Below are positions 1 to 5,873 of a stretch of 6,596 nucleotides of DNA, one piece after another. A program made the position numbers and the translations under genes. Below the pieces are notes generated by a model. The model was given only the letters and a program-made list of their open reading frames with translations, did not search any database and was not told the origin of the DNA. Positions within the stretch are counted from its first letter, which is position 1. Each line of letters starts with the position of its first letter. Source of the stretch: Anaerolineales bacterium (lineage in GTDB: Bacteria; Chloroflexota; Anaerolineae; Anaerolineales; Villigracilaceae); NCBI GenBank assembly GCA_016789485.1, contig JAEURE010000158.1, positions 1 through 6,596 on the forward strand, read 5' to 3'.

Positions 1-1341
1 AATCTTCCCTCCGAAGCATCCTTCCGCTTTTCGCGCGGCGTGCATCCATCCCTCGCAGGACAGGGCGTCAAACGCGGACTTCAATACATGGCTGAATGGG
101 CTGGCGGCGTAGTTGCACCAGACCTCGTGGATGTGTATCCGCTCAAACCAAAAAATTCCGTTGTAGATGTCACCTCTCAGGATGTCAAACGCTTGCTCGG
201 CATTGACCTCACACTTCAACAGATCGCCGAACTTCTCACCCACCTTGAATTCAAGTGTGAAATCAAAAGTGACAAGCTGCAAGTCATTGCTCCCGACCAC
301 CGCATGGACATCACCGAAGGCGTTGTTGGTCTCGCCGACGTACTCGAAGAAGTTGCCCGCAGCTATGGCTACGACAACATCCCCACAACCAGCATGGCGG
401 ATGCCCTTCCTCCACAAGTTGGCAACCCCGTCCATGAGTGGGAAGAGCATCTTCGTGATCTGCTCGTCGCCGTCGGTTTGCAGGAAGTCGTCACCTATCG
501 CATGACCTCGCCCGAACGCGAAGCCCGTCTGAAAGCAAGCGAAAGCTATGTTCGCATTGCCAACCCTATCGCGCCCGAACGCAGTGTTCTGCGCCGCAGT
601 CTGCTCACATCCGTGCTGGAGATCGCCGAGAAAAACGCCCGCGCCGAATCCGTTGCGATGTTTGAAGTCGGTTCCGTCTTCGAGCCCAACGGAAATGATC
701 TGCCCTTCGAGCCGCGCAAACTCGCCATCGTGATGACAGGTGCCCGCCTCGCTTCTGCATGGGATGTGAAAGACGCGCCCAATTTTGATTTCTTCGACAT
801 GAAGGGACGCCTAGAACTCCTTTTGAGCGGGCTGCGCCTCACAGATATTTCCTACACTGCCGCCGAATCCACTCCCTACCTGCACCCCGGCAAAGCCGCC
901 GAAGTCAAAGTGAATGGAAAGGTTGTGGGCGTTTTCGGTGAATTGCATCCGCTGTCAAAGGAAAAGTTCGAGATGGGTGAAGCCCCAGTCATAGTTGCTG
1001 AATTTGACCTTGACCTCATGCGGAAATTGAATCCCACCTACGGCATCAAAGCCGTCCCTGAGACACCACCCATTTATGAAGACATCGCCGTCATTGTGGA
1101 TGATTCAGTGGAAGCCGCTGCTGTCGAAGCATTGATCAGGCAAACGGGCGGGAAGACCGTCACCAATGTCCGCTTGTTCGATGTGTACGTGGATGAAAAG
1201 ATCGGAGTTGGGAAAAAGTCTCTGGCGTACAGTCTCACGTATCAATCAGACAAAACGATGACCGACGCCGATGCCGCTGCAATACGCAACAAGATCGTCA
1301 AACGGCTGGAGAACACAATCGGCGCGAAGCTTCGCAGCTAG
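1..1341 (+). CDS. pheT: Phenylalanyl-tRNA synthetase beta subunit, 5'-truncated by window edge
   Basis: This subunit joins PheS in the cytoplasmic (alpha-beta)2 enzyme that charges tRNA-Phe with phenylalanine. The frame is open from base 1 (visible residues begin NLPSEASFRFSRG) to TAG at 1339-1341, giving 446 residues. The family is about 800 residues, so roughly the first 350 lie outside the window; the GTG at 40 is internal. Domains seen in order: end of the B3/B4 editing domain (SEASFRFSRG, visible residues ~4-13), B5 domain (~49-131, with DVLEEVARSYGYDNIP), the catalytic-like core (~131-335, with LRRSLLTSVLE, MFEVGSVF and YLHPGKAAEV...GELHP), and the C-terminal FDX-ACB anticodon-binding domain (~355-446, with LFDVYVDEKIGVGKKSLAYS). 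Ligands for B5 sit in a loop slightly longer than in many PheT proteins. pheS would be expected upstream. A hairpin terminator follows directly. Confidence 0.97.
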   Translation, partial: NLPSEASFRFSRGVHPSLAGQGVKRGLQYMAEWAGGVVAPDLVDVYPLKPKNSVVDVTSQDVKRLLGIDLTLQQIAELLTHLEFKCEIKSDKLQVIAPDHRMDITEGVVGLADVLEEVARSYGYDNIPTTSMADALPPQVGNPVHEWEEHLRDLLVAVGLQEVVTYRMTSPEREARLKASESYVRIANPIAPERSVLRRSLLTSVLEIAEKNARAESVAMFEVGSVFEPNGNDLPFEPRKLAIVMTGARLASAWDVKDAPNFDFFDMKGRLELLLSGLRLTDISYTAAESTPYLHPGKAAEVKVNGKVVGVFGELHPLSKEKFEMGEAPVIVAEFDLDLMRKLNPTYGIKAVPETPPIYEDIAVIVDDSVEAAAVEALIRQTGGKTVTNVRLFDVYVDEKIGVGKKSLAYSLTYQSDKTMTDADAAAIRNKIVKRLENTIGAKLRS

Positions 1342-1345
1342 TACC

Positions 1346-1386
1346 AATGGGATGCGGGCAGCGCTTGCATCCCATTTTTTATTTTT
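1346..1386 (+). terminator. Rho-independent terminator of pheT
   Basis: A 10-bp perfect stem (AATGGGATGC at 1346-1355 with GCATCCCATT at 1367-1376) has an 11-nt loop and runs into a T-rich tract at 1375-1386. It starts 5 nt after the pheT stop, so it should end the pheT transcript. Confidence 0.88.
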
Positions 1387-1393
1387 GTATACT
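1365..1393 (+). promoter_or_regulatory. Candidate sigma-70 promoter for the small membrane protein gene
   Basis: TTGCAT (1365-1370) and TATACT (1388-1393) are separated by 17 nt. The -10 box matches the consensus at 5 of 6 positions; the -35 box only at its first three. Transcription would start near 1400, about 20 nt before the ATG at 1421. The -35 box lies inside the 3' arm of the pheT terminator hairpin. The call rests on sequence alone. Confidence 0.45.
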
Positions 1394-1420
1394 AAAGAAA
1401 AAAATAAGAGGAGAATATTA

Positions 1421-1699
1421 ATGAATAAGAATACCAGTATGATCATCACAGTTGTTCTTGCGCTATTATGTTCGTGTTGCAGTTTGTTTACCTGTATTAT
1501 GGGGTTTGGCGGGGTGACCGGGAACGGAACCTACAGCCTTGGTGGTGTAGACCAACCCATGCCCCCCACAGCAGGATATGCCCTTCTTTGTGTTTCCGTT
1601 ATCTTGATTTTGGTGCCGATCATCACAGGCTTTTTCCTGCTCCGCAAGAAGCCGGAAACTGTTGCCGCAAGCGATGAGCCACTTCCCCCCGCTTCCTAA
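1421..1699 (+). CDS. Small two-helix membrane protein of unknown function
   Basis: I do not recognise this 92-residue protein. The ATG at 1421 is chosen because AAGAGGAG (1406-1413) stands 7 nt upstream; an in-frame extension back to 1271 would run into pheT and has no such site. Two hydrophobic segments are visible: residues ~7-29, containing a cysteine cluster (CSCC at 17-20 plus C25), and ~52-74. The second is followed by RKK (75-77) and a short acidic, Pro-rich tail. By the positive-inside rule both termini should be cytoplasmic, with a Gly-rich loop of about 22 residues outside. The gene sits alone between two strong terminators and has its own candidate promoter, so it is probably a monocistronic unit. 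No enzymatic motif is seen. Confidence 0.75.
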   Translation: MNKNTSMIITVVLALLCSCCSLFTCIMGFGGVTGNGTYSLGGVDQPMPPTAGYALLCVSVILILVPIITGFFLLRKKPETVAASDEPLPPAS

Positions 1700-1704
1700 T
1701 CATA

Positions 1705-1740
1705 AAAAAATGCTCCGAGCGTTTGCTCGGAGCATTTTTT
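1705..1740. terminator. Bidirectional terminator between convergent genes
   Basis: A perfect inverted repeat has arms 1705-1720 and 1725-1740 around a GTTT loop. The core TGCTCCGAGC/GCTCGGAGCA is flanked by A6 on the left and T6-7 on the right, so a U-tract follows the hairpin in both directions. It starts 5 nt after the membrane protein stop. On the minus strand it begins at the stop codon (1740-1742) of the lipoprotein gene. Confidence 0.93.
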
Positions 1741-2390
1741 TATTGCACAATGATGGTCAAATCCATCGCACAAAATTCATTTTTACCAACGTTGATCTTC
1801 CACGTGGTGGAATACGTTCCCGCGTCGGCTGGAGATTGCATGTTCACAACGATTTCAATCGTACTGCCGGGTGAAACGGATGCCTCAAAATCGCGGACGA
1901 CTCCGCCCTGATGGAGTCTGGAACCGCCGGCATAATGATAATCTGCGTTATTTGCGTCCCACCCAGACTTACCTATGTTCGCCACCAACCAGCGTGCTTC
2001 AAACACAGATGACTTTGCTACAACACTGTCATTTTGCGGAGTTCGTGAAAGAATCTGGCAGTCATACGGTTTATCTGAAGTTCCCAAAGGAATTTGGGTG
2101 GGCGGCAAGGTAATGCTAGCCACTACAAAATAAAAGGTTGCCGTGGGCGGGGGTGTTTCCGTTGGGGTTTTGGTCGGCAGGAGCGTAGGCGTGGGAGTAA
2201 GAGTAGGGGGCAGTACGCGCGCAGTTTGTCTCGCCGCTGCATTGGCTGTCTCTACAATTGCCGTGCCAATCAAGTTTGGGTCAAACGTGGGAAGCGGTGT
2301 CGGAGCAGGCGCAAGGGATGGTATTACACAGGCAAACATCAACACTGTGATGGTCGCGATGAAAAACAGTTTTGGACTGCGCCGTCTCAT
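1740..2390 (-). CDS. Lipoprotein with Thr/Pro-rich stalk and NBR1-type Ig-like domain (paralogue B)
   Basis: This 216-residue protein is predicted to be exported and anchored outside the membrane. Residues 1-21 form a lipoprotein signal peptide: RRR-S-P-K, a hydrophobic stretch, then MFA-C with C21 as the lipidated cysteine (Met at -3 is somewhat atypical). An Ala-rich segment (~38-58) and a Thr/Pro-rich linker (~61-84) follow. The C-terminal half (~108-216) resembles the NBR1-type Ig-like domain: a WLVANIGKSGWDA core (W134, W144), a VSPGSTIEI turn (172-180) and ADAGTYSTTWKI (188-199). C111 and C207 bracket the domain and could form a disulfide. AGGAG lies 5 nt before the ATG. It is the second gene of a pair, 15 nt after its paralogue, so the two are probably co-transcribed. 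Such domains are usually binding or adhesion modules; the ligand cannot be inferred. Confidence 0.85.
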   Translation of the reverse strand: MRRRSPKLFFIATITVLMFACVIPSLAPAPTPLPTFDPNLIGTAIVETANAAARQTARVLPPTLTPTPTLLPTKTPTETPPPTATFYFVVASITLPPTQIPLGTSDKPYDCQILSRTPQNDSVVAKSSVFEARWLVANIGKSGWDANNADYHYAGGSRLHQGGVVRDFEASVSPGSTIEIVVNMQSPADAGTYSTTWKINVGKNEFCAMDLTIIVQ

Positions 2391-2405
2391 GGTTGCTCCT
2401 ATTTT

Positions 2406-3047
2406 TTATTTTACAGTAATGGCAACGTATGGAAAGCACATCGGGCCATCCACTGCCCAGGTCATTACCTGGCGGCCTTTTTTGTTCGGGGCGATTCCGT
2501 CCAGATTAATTTCATATATATCGCCCGGATTCATTACTTTTGAGATTTCGTAACGGGTGGTGGTCGCCATTTTCGGTCCGCTGTAATACTTCACATCAAT
2601 GCCAGCTACCCAGGATTTTGTACCAGTGTTGACAATGGTCCACTTAATATCAAAGTGAGCACCCGGATTAAATTGAGTATTATCCGCAGGCTTTCTAAGA
2701 ATCGCGTTGCAGGAATATTGAGCCTGTCGAACGGGGCGGCGGGTTGCCGTGGGGTTGACCGGCAGAGGAGTCACCGTATCAATCACGATAGGTGTGAATG
2801 TGAAAGTGGGGAACGCTAGAGGCGTTTCAGTAACCGCGGCAGTAGCAACGTCAACAACAAATGTGGGGGAAGCCGGGACTTGCGCGGCAACGGTTTGTTC
2901 AACGGAATTTGCAATCTGATCTTCCGCAGCCATGGTTTGCGCCACAGCAGTGTTGACGCGCGATTCCAAATCCTGGGTGTTCTGCACCGGCAGACAGGCT
3001 GCCACCAAGAATACAAGAGCGGCAAAAATAAACATTGATTTACGCAT
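2406..3047 (-). CDS. Lipoprotein with NBR1-type Ig-like domain (paralogue A)
   Basis: This 213-residue predicted surface lipoprotein is a paralogue of the gene just downstream. The signal peptide ends in a good lipobox, V15-A16-A17-C18. Residues ~25-56 form an Ala/Gln-rich, helix-prone segment with two similar halves (VNTAVAQTMAA and IANSVEQTVAAQ). A Thr/Pro/Val-rich linker (~57-107) follows. The C-terminal domain (~110-213) has WTIVNTGTKSWVAG (136-149), MNPGDIYEI (172-180) and RQVMTWAV (192-199), the tryptophan and PG spacing of the NBR1-type Ig-like fold. C113 and C204 flank it as in the paralogue. AAAGGAG lies 6 nt before the ATG. It is the first gene of the pair; its promoter probably lies at or near the inverted repeat at 3064-3126, but I could not identify a convincing one. 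Confidence 0.85.
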   Translation of the reverse strand: MRKSMFIFAALVFLVAACLPVQNTQDLESRVNTAVAQTMAAEDQIANSVEQTVAAQVPASPTFVVDVATAAVTETPLAFPTFTFTPIVIDTVTPLPVNPTATRRPVRQAQYSCNAILRKPADNTQFNPGAHFDIKWTIVNTGTKSWVAGIDVKYYSGPKMATTTRYEISKVMNPGDIYEINLDGIAPNKKGRQVMTWAVDGPMCFPYVAITVK

Positions 3048-3063
3048 AGTGTTCTCCTTTATG

Positions 3064-3126
3064 AAAAGACCTGACAGACCCTTGAAATAGTTTCCTAAAA
3101 ACCACCTGAAACCTGTCAGGTCTTTT
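3064..3126. repeat. 14-bp inverted repeat with 35-nt loop; possible kamA terminator
   Basis: AAAAGACCTGACAG (3064-3077) is perfectly complementary to CTGTCAGGTCTTTT (3113-3126). The arm at 3111-3121 (ACCTGTCAGGT) is also a small palindrome. It begins 5 nt after the kamA stop on the minus strand and ends in a TTTT run, so it may terminate kamA, although the 35-nt loop is long for an intrinsic terminator. Other possibilities are a dispersed palindromic repeat or an operator for the lipoprotein pair. The inverted repeat is certain; the role is not. Confidence 0.7.
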
Positions 3127-3131
3127 AATGA

Positions 3132-4457
3132 CTAATCTGATTCGCCAGAGCCGATGCCCAGCGGCTTCCACTTATTCTCATCTTTCAGACGGTGCTGGAT
3201 ACCGCCACGATTATGCAACTCATCGAATCCCTCCGGCTTGATAAACAAATCTTCGCCGTCCAAAAGACCCGTGAGACCGGTCTGTCCGGGTTCGGGACGT
3301 TTGAGACCTTTGAATTTCGCCGCATCGGATGGAACATAATCGGTGGGCTCCTCATAAGTTGTAACATAACCTTCGTAGTTACGCAAAATCACCTTATGGT
3401 CAGACATGCTCAACAGGTAATTGGGCATCAACGGGATCTTTCCGCCGCCGCCCGGCGCATCCACAATGAATTGGGGAACGGCATAGCCAGAAGTGTGCCC
3501 GCGCAGACCTTCCATGATCTCAATGCCCTTGGCGACGGGAGTACGGAAGTGTCCTGCGCCTTCCACCAGGTCACATTGATACAGGTAATACGGGCGCACG
3601 CGAATACGGACAAGATCGTGAACCAATTGGCGCTGGATGTGCACATTGTCGTTCACGCCGGCCAGTAAAACAGACTGATTACCCAGCGGGATGCCCGCAC
3701 GAGTCAGACGGTCTGTGGCTTCGGCAAGTTCCAGCGAAATTTCATTCGAGTGGTTGACATGAATATTCAACCAGAGTGGGTGGAACTTTGCCAGCATATC
3801 GCACAATTCCTGGGTAACACGCATGGGCATGAAAACCGGCACTCGTGAACCGATGCGGATGATCTCGATATGTGGAATTTCGCGCAGACGCGAGAGCAAT
3901 TCTTCGAGAATTTTCGGCGCAAGCACGAGCGGGTCGCCGCCGGAGAGCAGCACATCACGCACTTGCGGGGTCCGTTTGAGGTACTCGATCTGCATCTCAA
4001 ATTCTTCACGCTTGAAGGTCTGTCCGGGGTCGCCAACAATACGGGAACGTGTGCAATACCGGCAATACGAGGCGCACTGAGTCGTTACCAGCATAAGCAC
4101 TCTGTCAGGATAACGGTGAACCAGCCCCGGCACGGGAGAGTGGCGGTCTTCCGCAAGCGAATCCTCCATCATGGCAGTAAAAGCATTCAACTCCTCCGCA
4201 ACAGGGATGATCTGTTTGCGGGTGGGGTCGTCTGGGTCTTCAGGGTCGATCAGCGAAATAAAGTAGGGGGTTACATCCACGCGGAAAAGCCCCTGGGTTT
4301 GCAAGGCCTTCTTTTCCGAGTCGGTCAGTTTGAGAACTTTTTCAATATCCTCCACCGTGTTCAAACGATGGCTTAATTGCCAGCGCCAGTCGTTCCATTT
4401 TTCATTGGGAACGTCGGCATAAATGGGGGCACGTTTTGATACGAAAGGCGTATTCAT
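3132..4457 (-). CDS. kamA: Lysine 2,3-aminomutase family radical SAM enzyme
   Basis: This 441-residue cytoplasmic enzyme is expected to convert L-lysine to beta-lysine using S-adenosylmethionine, a [4Fe-4S] cluster and PLP (EC 5.4.3.2). Seen directly: the cluster motif C128-x3-C132-x2-C135 (CASYCRYCTR), SGGDPL at 172-177, and the PLP-lysine motif PGGGGK with K340. D296 (YQCDL) and D333 (VDAPGGGG) match the two aspartates, 293 and 330 in the Clostridium subterminale enzyme, that bind the substrate's epsilon-amine. This favours lysine over glutamate. The structural zinc ligands of the clostridial enzyme are absent: N271, D378, A380 and K383 occupy those positions. The C-terminal tail is about 25 residues longer. 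GGAGG lies 8 nt before the ATG. No beta-lysine acetyltransferase (AblB, about 270 residues) is adjacent. Retention of both aspartates and the full length argue against EpmB. Confidence 0.93.
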   Translation of the reverse strand: MNTPFVSKRAPIYADVPNEKWNDWRWQLSHRLNTVEDIEKVLKLTDSEKKALQTQGLFRVDVTPYFISLIDPEDPDDPTRKQIIPVAEELNAFTAMMEDSLAEDRHSPVPGLVHRYPDRVLMLVTTQCASYCRYCTRSRIVGDPGQTFKREEFEMQIEYLKRTPQVRDVLLSGGDPLVLAPKILEELLSRLREIPHIEIIRIGSRVPVFMPMRVTQELCDMLAKFHPLWLNIHVNHSNEISLELAEATDRLTRAGIPLGNQSVLLAGVNDNVHIQRQLVHDLVRIRVRPYYLYQCDLVEGAGHFRTPVAKGIEIMEGLRGHTSGYAVPQFIVDAPGGGGKIPLMPNYLLSMSDHKVILRNYEGYVTTYEEPTDYVPSDAAKFKGLKRPEPGQTGLTGLLDGEDLFIKPEGFDELHNRGGIQHRLKDENKWKPLGIGSGESD

Positions 4458-4485
4458 GGGTTTTTCCTCCGAATAAAATTATGGG

Positions 4486-4514
4486 TTGACAATAAAAATC
4501 GGCACACCTTTAAA
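4486..4514 (+). promoter_or_regulatory. Candidate promoter for the ureohydrolase-GNAT pair
   Basis: A perfect -35 box TTGACA (4486-4491) is followed after 17 nt by TTTAAA (4509-4514), matching 4 of 6 consensus -10 positions. Transcription would start near 4521, leaving a leader of about 130 nt. A TACAAT closer to the gene (4624-4629) is an alternative -10 box but has no recognisable -35 box. Confidence 0.4.
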
Positions 4515-4575
4515 CTGTGGAGGGTCGTGGTCGGGACGAAAAAAACCTGCGAACATGGGGTAAAACATACTTAAC

Positions 4576-4604
4576 ATTGTAAAAGCAAACGGAACGCGGG
4601 TCAA
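4576..4604 (-). promoter_or_regulatory. Candidate sigma-70 promoter for kamA
   Basis: Read on the minus strand, TTGACC (4604-4599) and TACAAT (4581-4576) are separated by exactly 17 nt, each box matching 5 of 6 consensus positions. This is the best promoter-like match in the intergenic region. Transcription would start near 4568, giving kamA a leader of about 110 nt. It overlaps the path of the opposing candidate promoter at 4486-4514. Confidence 0.55.
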
Positions 4605-4638
4605 TGTCGCTATTTTTCGAGAGTACAATTGGTTGAAA

Positions 4639-4645
4639 AAAGGAG
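4639..4645 (+). promoter_or_regulatory. Ribosome binding site that fixes the ureohydrolase start
   Basis: AAAGGAG ends 5 nt before the ATG at 4651. An in-frame TTG at 4633 lies upstream of this site and would place the site inside the coding region, so ATG 4651 is the likely start. Confidence 0.8.
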
Positions 4646-4650
4646 AGCAT

Positions 4651-5547
4651 ATGACCGTTGAAGGCACGCATGGATTATGGGGCGATTTACACCGCCCTAA
4701 TCTCACGCCTGCGGAAGCTGATTTCAGTGTGATCGGAATCCCATTTGATGGACTCGCCAGCGCCCGCAAAGGCGCGGCTCTTGCGCCCGAACGCCTGAGA
4801 TTCTGGTCCAGGCATTTGACTCCCTTTAGCGAAGACCGCACCCGGCTGAAGGATTTAACTATTTGCGATCTGGGTGATATCCCGGTCACTGACGTGGTCA
4901 ATGACTTTCAAACGATTCGCAGGCAGATCGCAACCCTCCCCAATATGCCGATTGTGCTTGGCGGCGACCATTCAGTGACCATTCCCATTTTGCAGGGACA
5001 ACGCGAACGTTACAAGGATTTTCATCTTGGCGTGCTATGGGTGGATGCGCATCCGGATCTGTGCGATTTCTTCAACGGCTCGCGCCTTTCTCACGCAAAT
5101 ACCATGCGCCGCGCGCTGGAGTTCGGCATTGAGCCGCACGATGTTTGCATGGTAGGGCTACGTTCCTGGGAAGACCAGGAAATTGACCTGATCGAGAACA
5201 GTGGGATCCATGTCTACACCGCCGCAGACGTAGCTGACCGCGGCATGCGGCACGTCGCGGACAGCATCCGCAATATCCTCAACGACTGTGACGCCGTTCA
5301 TATTTCGCTGGACATTGACTGCCTGGACCCATCCACTGCGCCGGGCACGGGCATCCCCGAATTCGGCGGACTGACCTCACGCGATGTGCTGACCCTCATC
5401 AAGTCCACGCAGGATCTGTCCCTCGCGGGGCTGGATGTCGTTGAAATTGCCCCGCCTCTCGATCCATCCGAATCCACTGTCTTCGCCGGCTTGAAGATCA
5501 TCATGGAATATATCGCCGTCATCGCGCGTCAGAAACAAAGAGGATAA
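4651..5547 (+). CDS. Agmatinase/arginase-family ureohydrolase
   Basis: This 298-residue cytoplasmic binuclear manganese enzyme should hydrolyse a guanidino compound to an amine and urea; agmatine to putrescine is the likeliest reaction, but arginine or guanidino acids are possible. All six metal ligands are visible: H107 in GGDHS; D132, H134 and D136 in VDAHPD; and D221 and D223 in SLDIDCLDP. APGTGIPEFGG (230-240) and DVVEIAPPLDPS (262-273, with E265) complete the family signature. The substrate-loop motif is SHANTMRRA (147-155) rather than the SHGT/DHGT form common in agmatinases, so the symbol speB is not assigned. Length is typical. Its stop is only 2 nt from the GTG of the acetyltransferase gene, implying an operon. 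Divergent kamA makes a local amine-metabolism theme plausible. Confidence 0.9.
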   Translation: MTVEGTHGLWGDLHRPNLTPAEADFSVIGIPFDGLASARKGAALAPERLRFWSRHLTPFSEDRTRLKDLTICDLGDIPVTDVVNDFQTIRRQIATLPNMPIVLGGDHSVTIPILQGQRERYKDFHLGVLWVDAHPDLCDFFNGSRLSHANTMRRALEFGIEPHDVCMVGLRSWEDQEIDLIENSGIHVYTAADVADRGMRHVADSIRNILNDCDAVHISLDIDCLDPSTAPGTGIPEFGGLTSRDVLTLIKSTQDLSLAGLDVVEIAPPLDPSESTVFAGLKIIMEYIAVIARQKQRG

Positions 5548-5549
5548 AC

Positions 5550-5834
5550 GTGCAAATAAAAGACATCAACGTCACACACGATCTAAAACGAAAACGATTC
5601 GAAATTAAAATTGATACACACACTGCCGAGCTGGCTTATTATATAAATGGAGATATCATCGTTTTTACGCACACCGGTGTCCCGCCCGCATTGGAAGGTC
5701 AGGGCATCGGAAGCATGCTCGTAAAAACAGGTTTGCAATATGCAAAGGAAAACAACCTGAAAGTAGAATCGACCTGCTGGTTCGTCAGCAGGTATATTGA
5801 CCGTCACCCCGAGTTCCGGGATCTTGCTGAATAA
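5550..5834 (+). CDS. Small GNAT-family N-acetyltransferase (COG2388/YjdJ-like)
   Basis: This 94-residue protein resembles the compact single-domain GNAT proteins of the Acetyltransf_CG type. Residues ~12-40 give the short beta strands. HTGVPPALEGQGIGSMLV (41-58) contains the acetyl-CoA pyrophosphate loop Q51-G52-I53-G54. CWFVSRYIDRHPEF (76-89) matches the family's CPFV..Y...HPEY region, including C76. Known members are of this small size, and their substrates are mostly unknown. It starts with GTG, 2 nt after the ureohydrolase stop, with AGAGGA (5539-5544) 5 nt upstream. The two should be translationally coupled. It is too small and too different in architecture to be the beta-lysine acetyltransferase AblB. 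A role in acetylating an amine made by its neighbour is only a guess. Confidence 0.88.
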   Translation: MQIKDINVTHDLKRKRFEIKIDTHTAELAYYINGDIIVFTHTGVPPALEGQGIGSMLVKTGLQYAKENNLKVESTCWFVSRYIDRHPEFRDLAE

Positions 5835-5844
5835 CCATCAAAAT

Positions 5845-5871
5845 AAAAGCCATCCGTACGGATGGCTTTTT
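5845..5871. terminator. Bidirectional terminator between GNAT and hydrogenase protease genes
   Basis: An 11-bp perfect stem (5845-5855 with 5860-5870, core GCCATCC/GGATGGC) has a GTAC loop. It is followed by TTTTTATTTATTT on the plus strand and TTTTATTTTG on the minus strand. It sits in the 39-nt gap between two convergent stop codons and should stop both transcripts. Confidence 0.93.
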
Positions 5872-5873
5872 AT

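Noticed and set aside
40..42. GTG as a possible start of pheT
   Set aside because: The same frame is open to base 1 and encodes conserved PheT residues before it, so the gene is cut by the window edge.
2140..2215. G-rich plus-strand tract that might form a G-quadruplex
   Set aside because: The G-runs are explained by Pro and Thr codons of the lipoprotein stalk on the other strand, and the loops between runs are long and irregular.
2094..2553. Plus-strand frames of 136-149 codons opposite the lipoprotein genes
   Set aside because: They are Gly/Val- or Arg-rich mirror images of the Pro/Thr linker codons, and they cross the gap between two real genes.
3192..4376. Long plus-strand frames opposite kamA (3192-3668 and 3870-4376)
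   Set aside because: They lie antisense to a clearly conserved enzyme, show no recognisable domain and arise from codon bias of kamA.
4458..4650. Lysine riboswitch or other structured leader upstream of kamA
   Set aside because: The leader is only about 110 nt, and no conserved riboswitch core or terminator hairpin was seen in it.
4479..4901. 140-codon minus-strand frame overlapping the ureohydrolase start
   Set aside because: Most of it is antisense to conserved ureohydrolase codons; only its last 29 codons, in the intergenic region, were kept as a weak leader-peptide idea.
5550..5834. The GNAT gene as beta-lysine N-acetyltransferase (ablB) partnering kamA
   Set aside because: At 94 residues it is about a third of the AblB length and matches the compact COG2388 type; it is also transcribed away from kamA.
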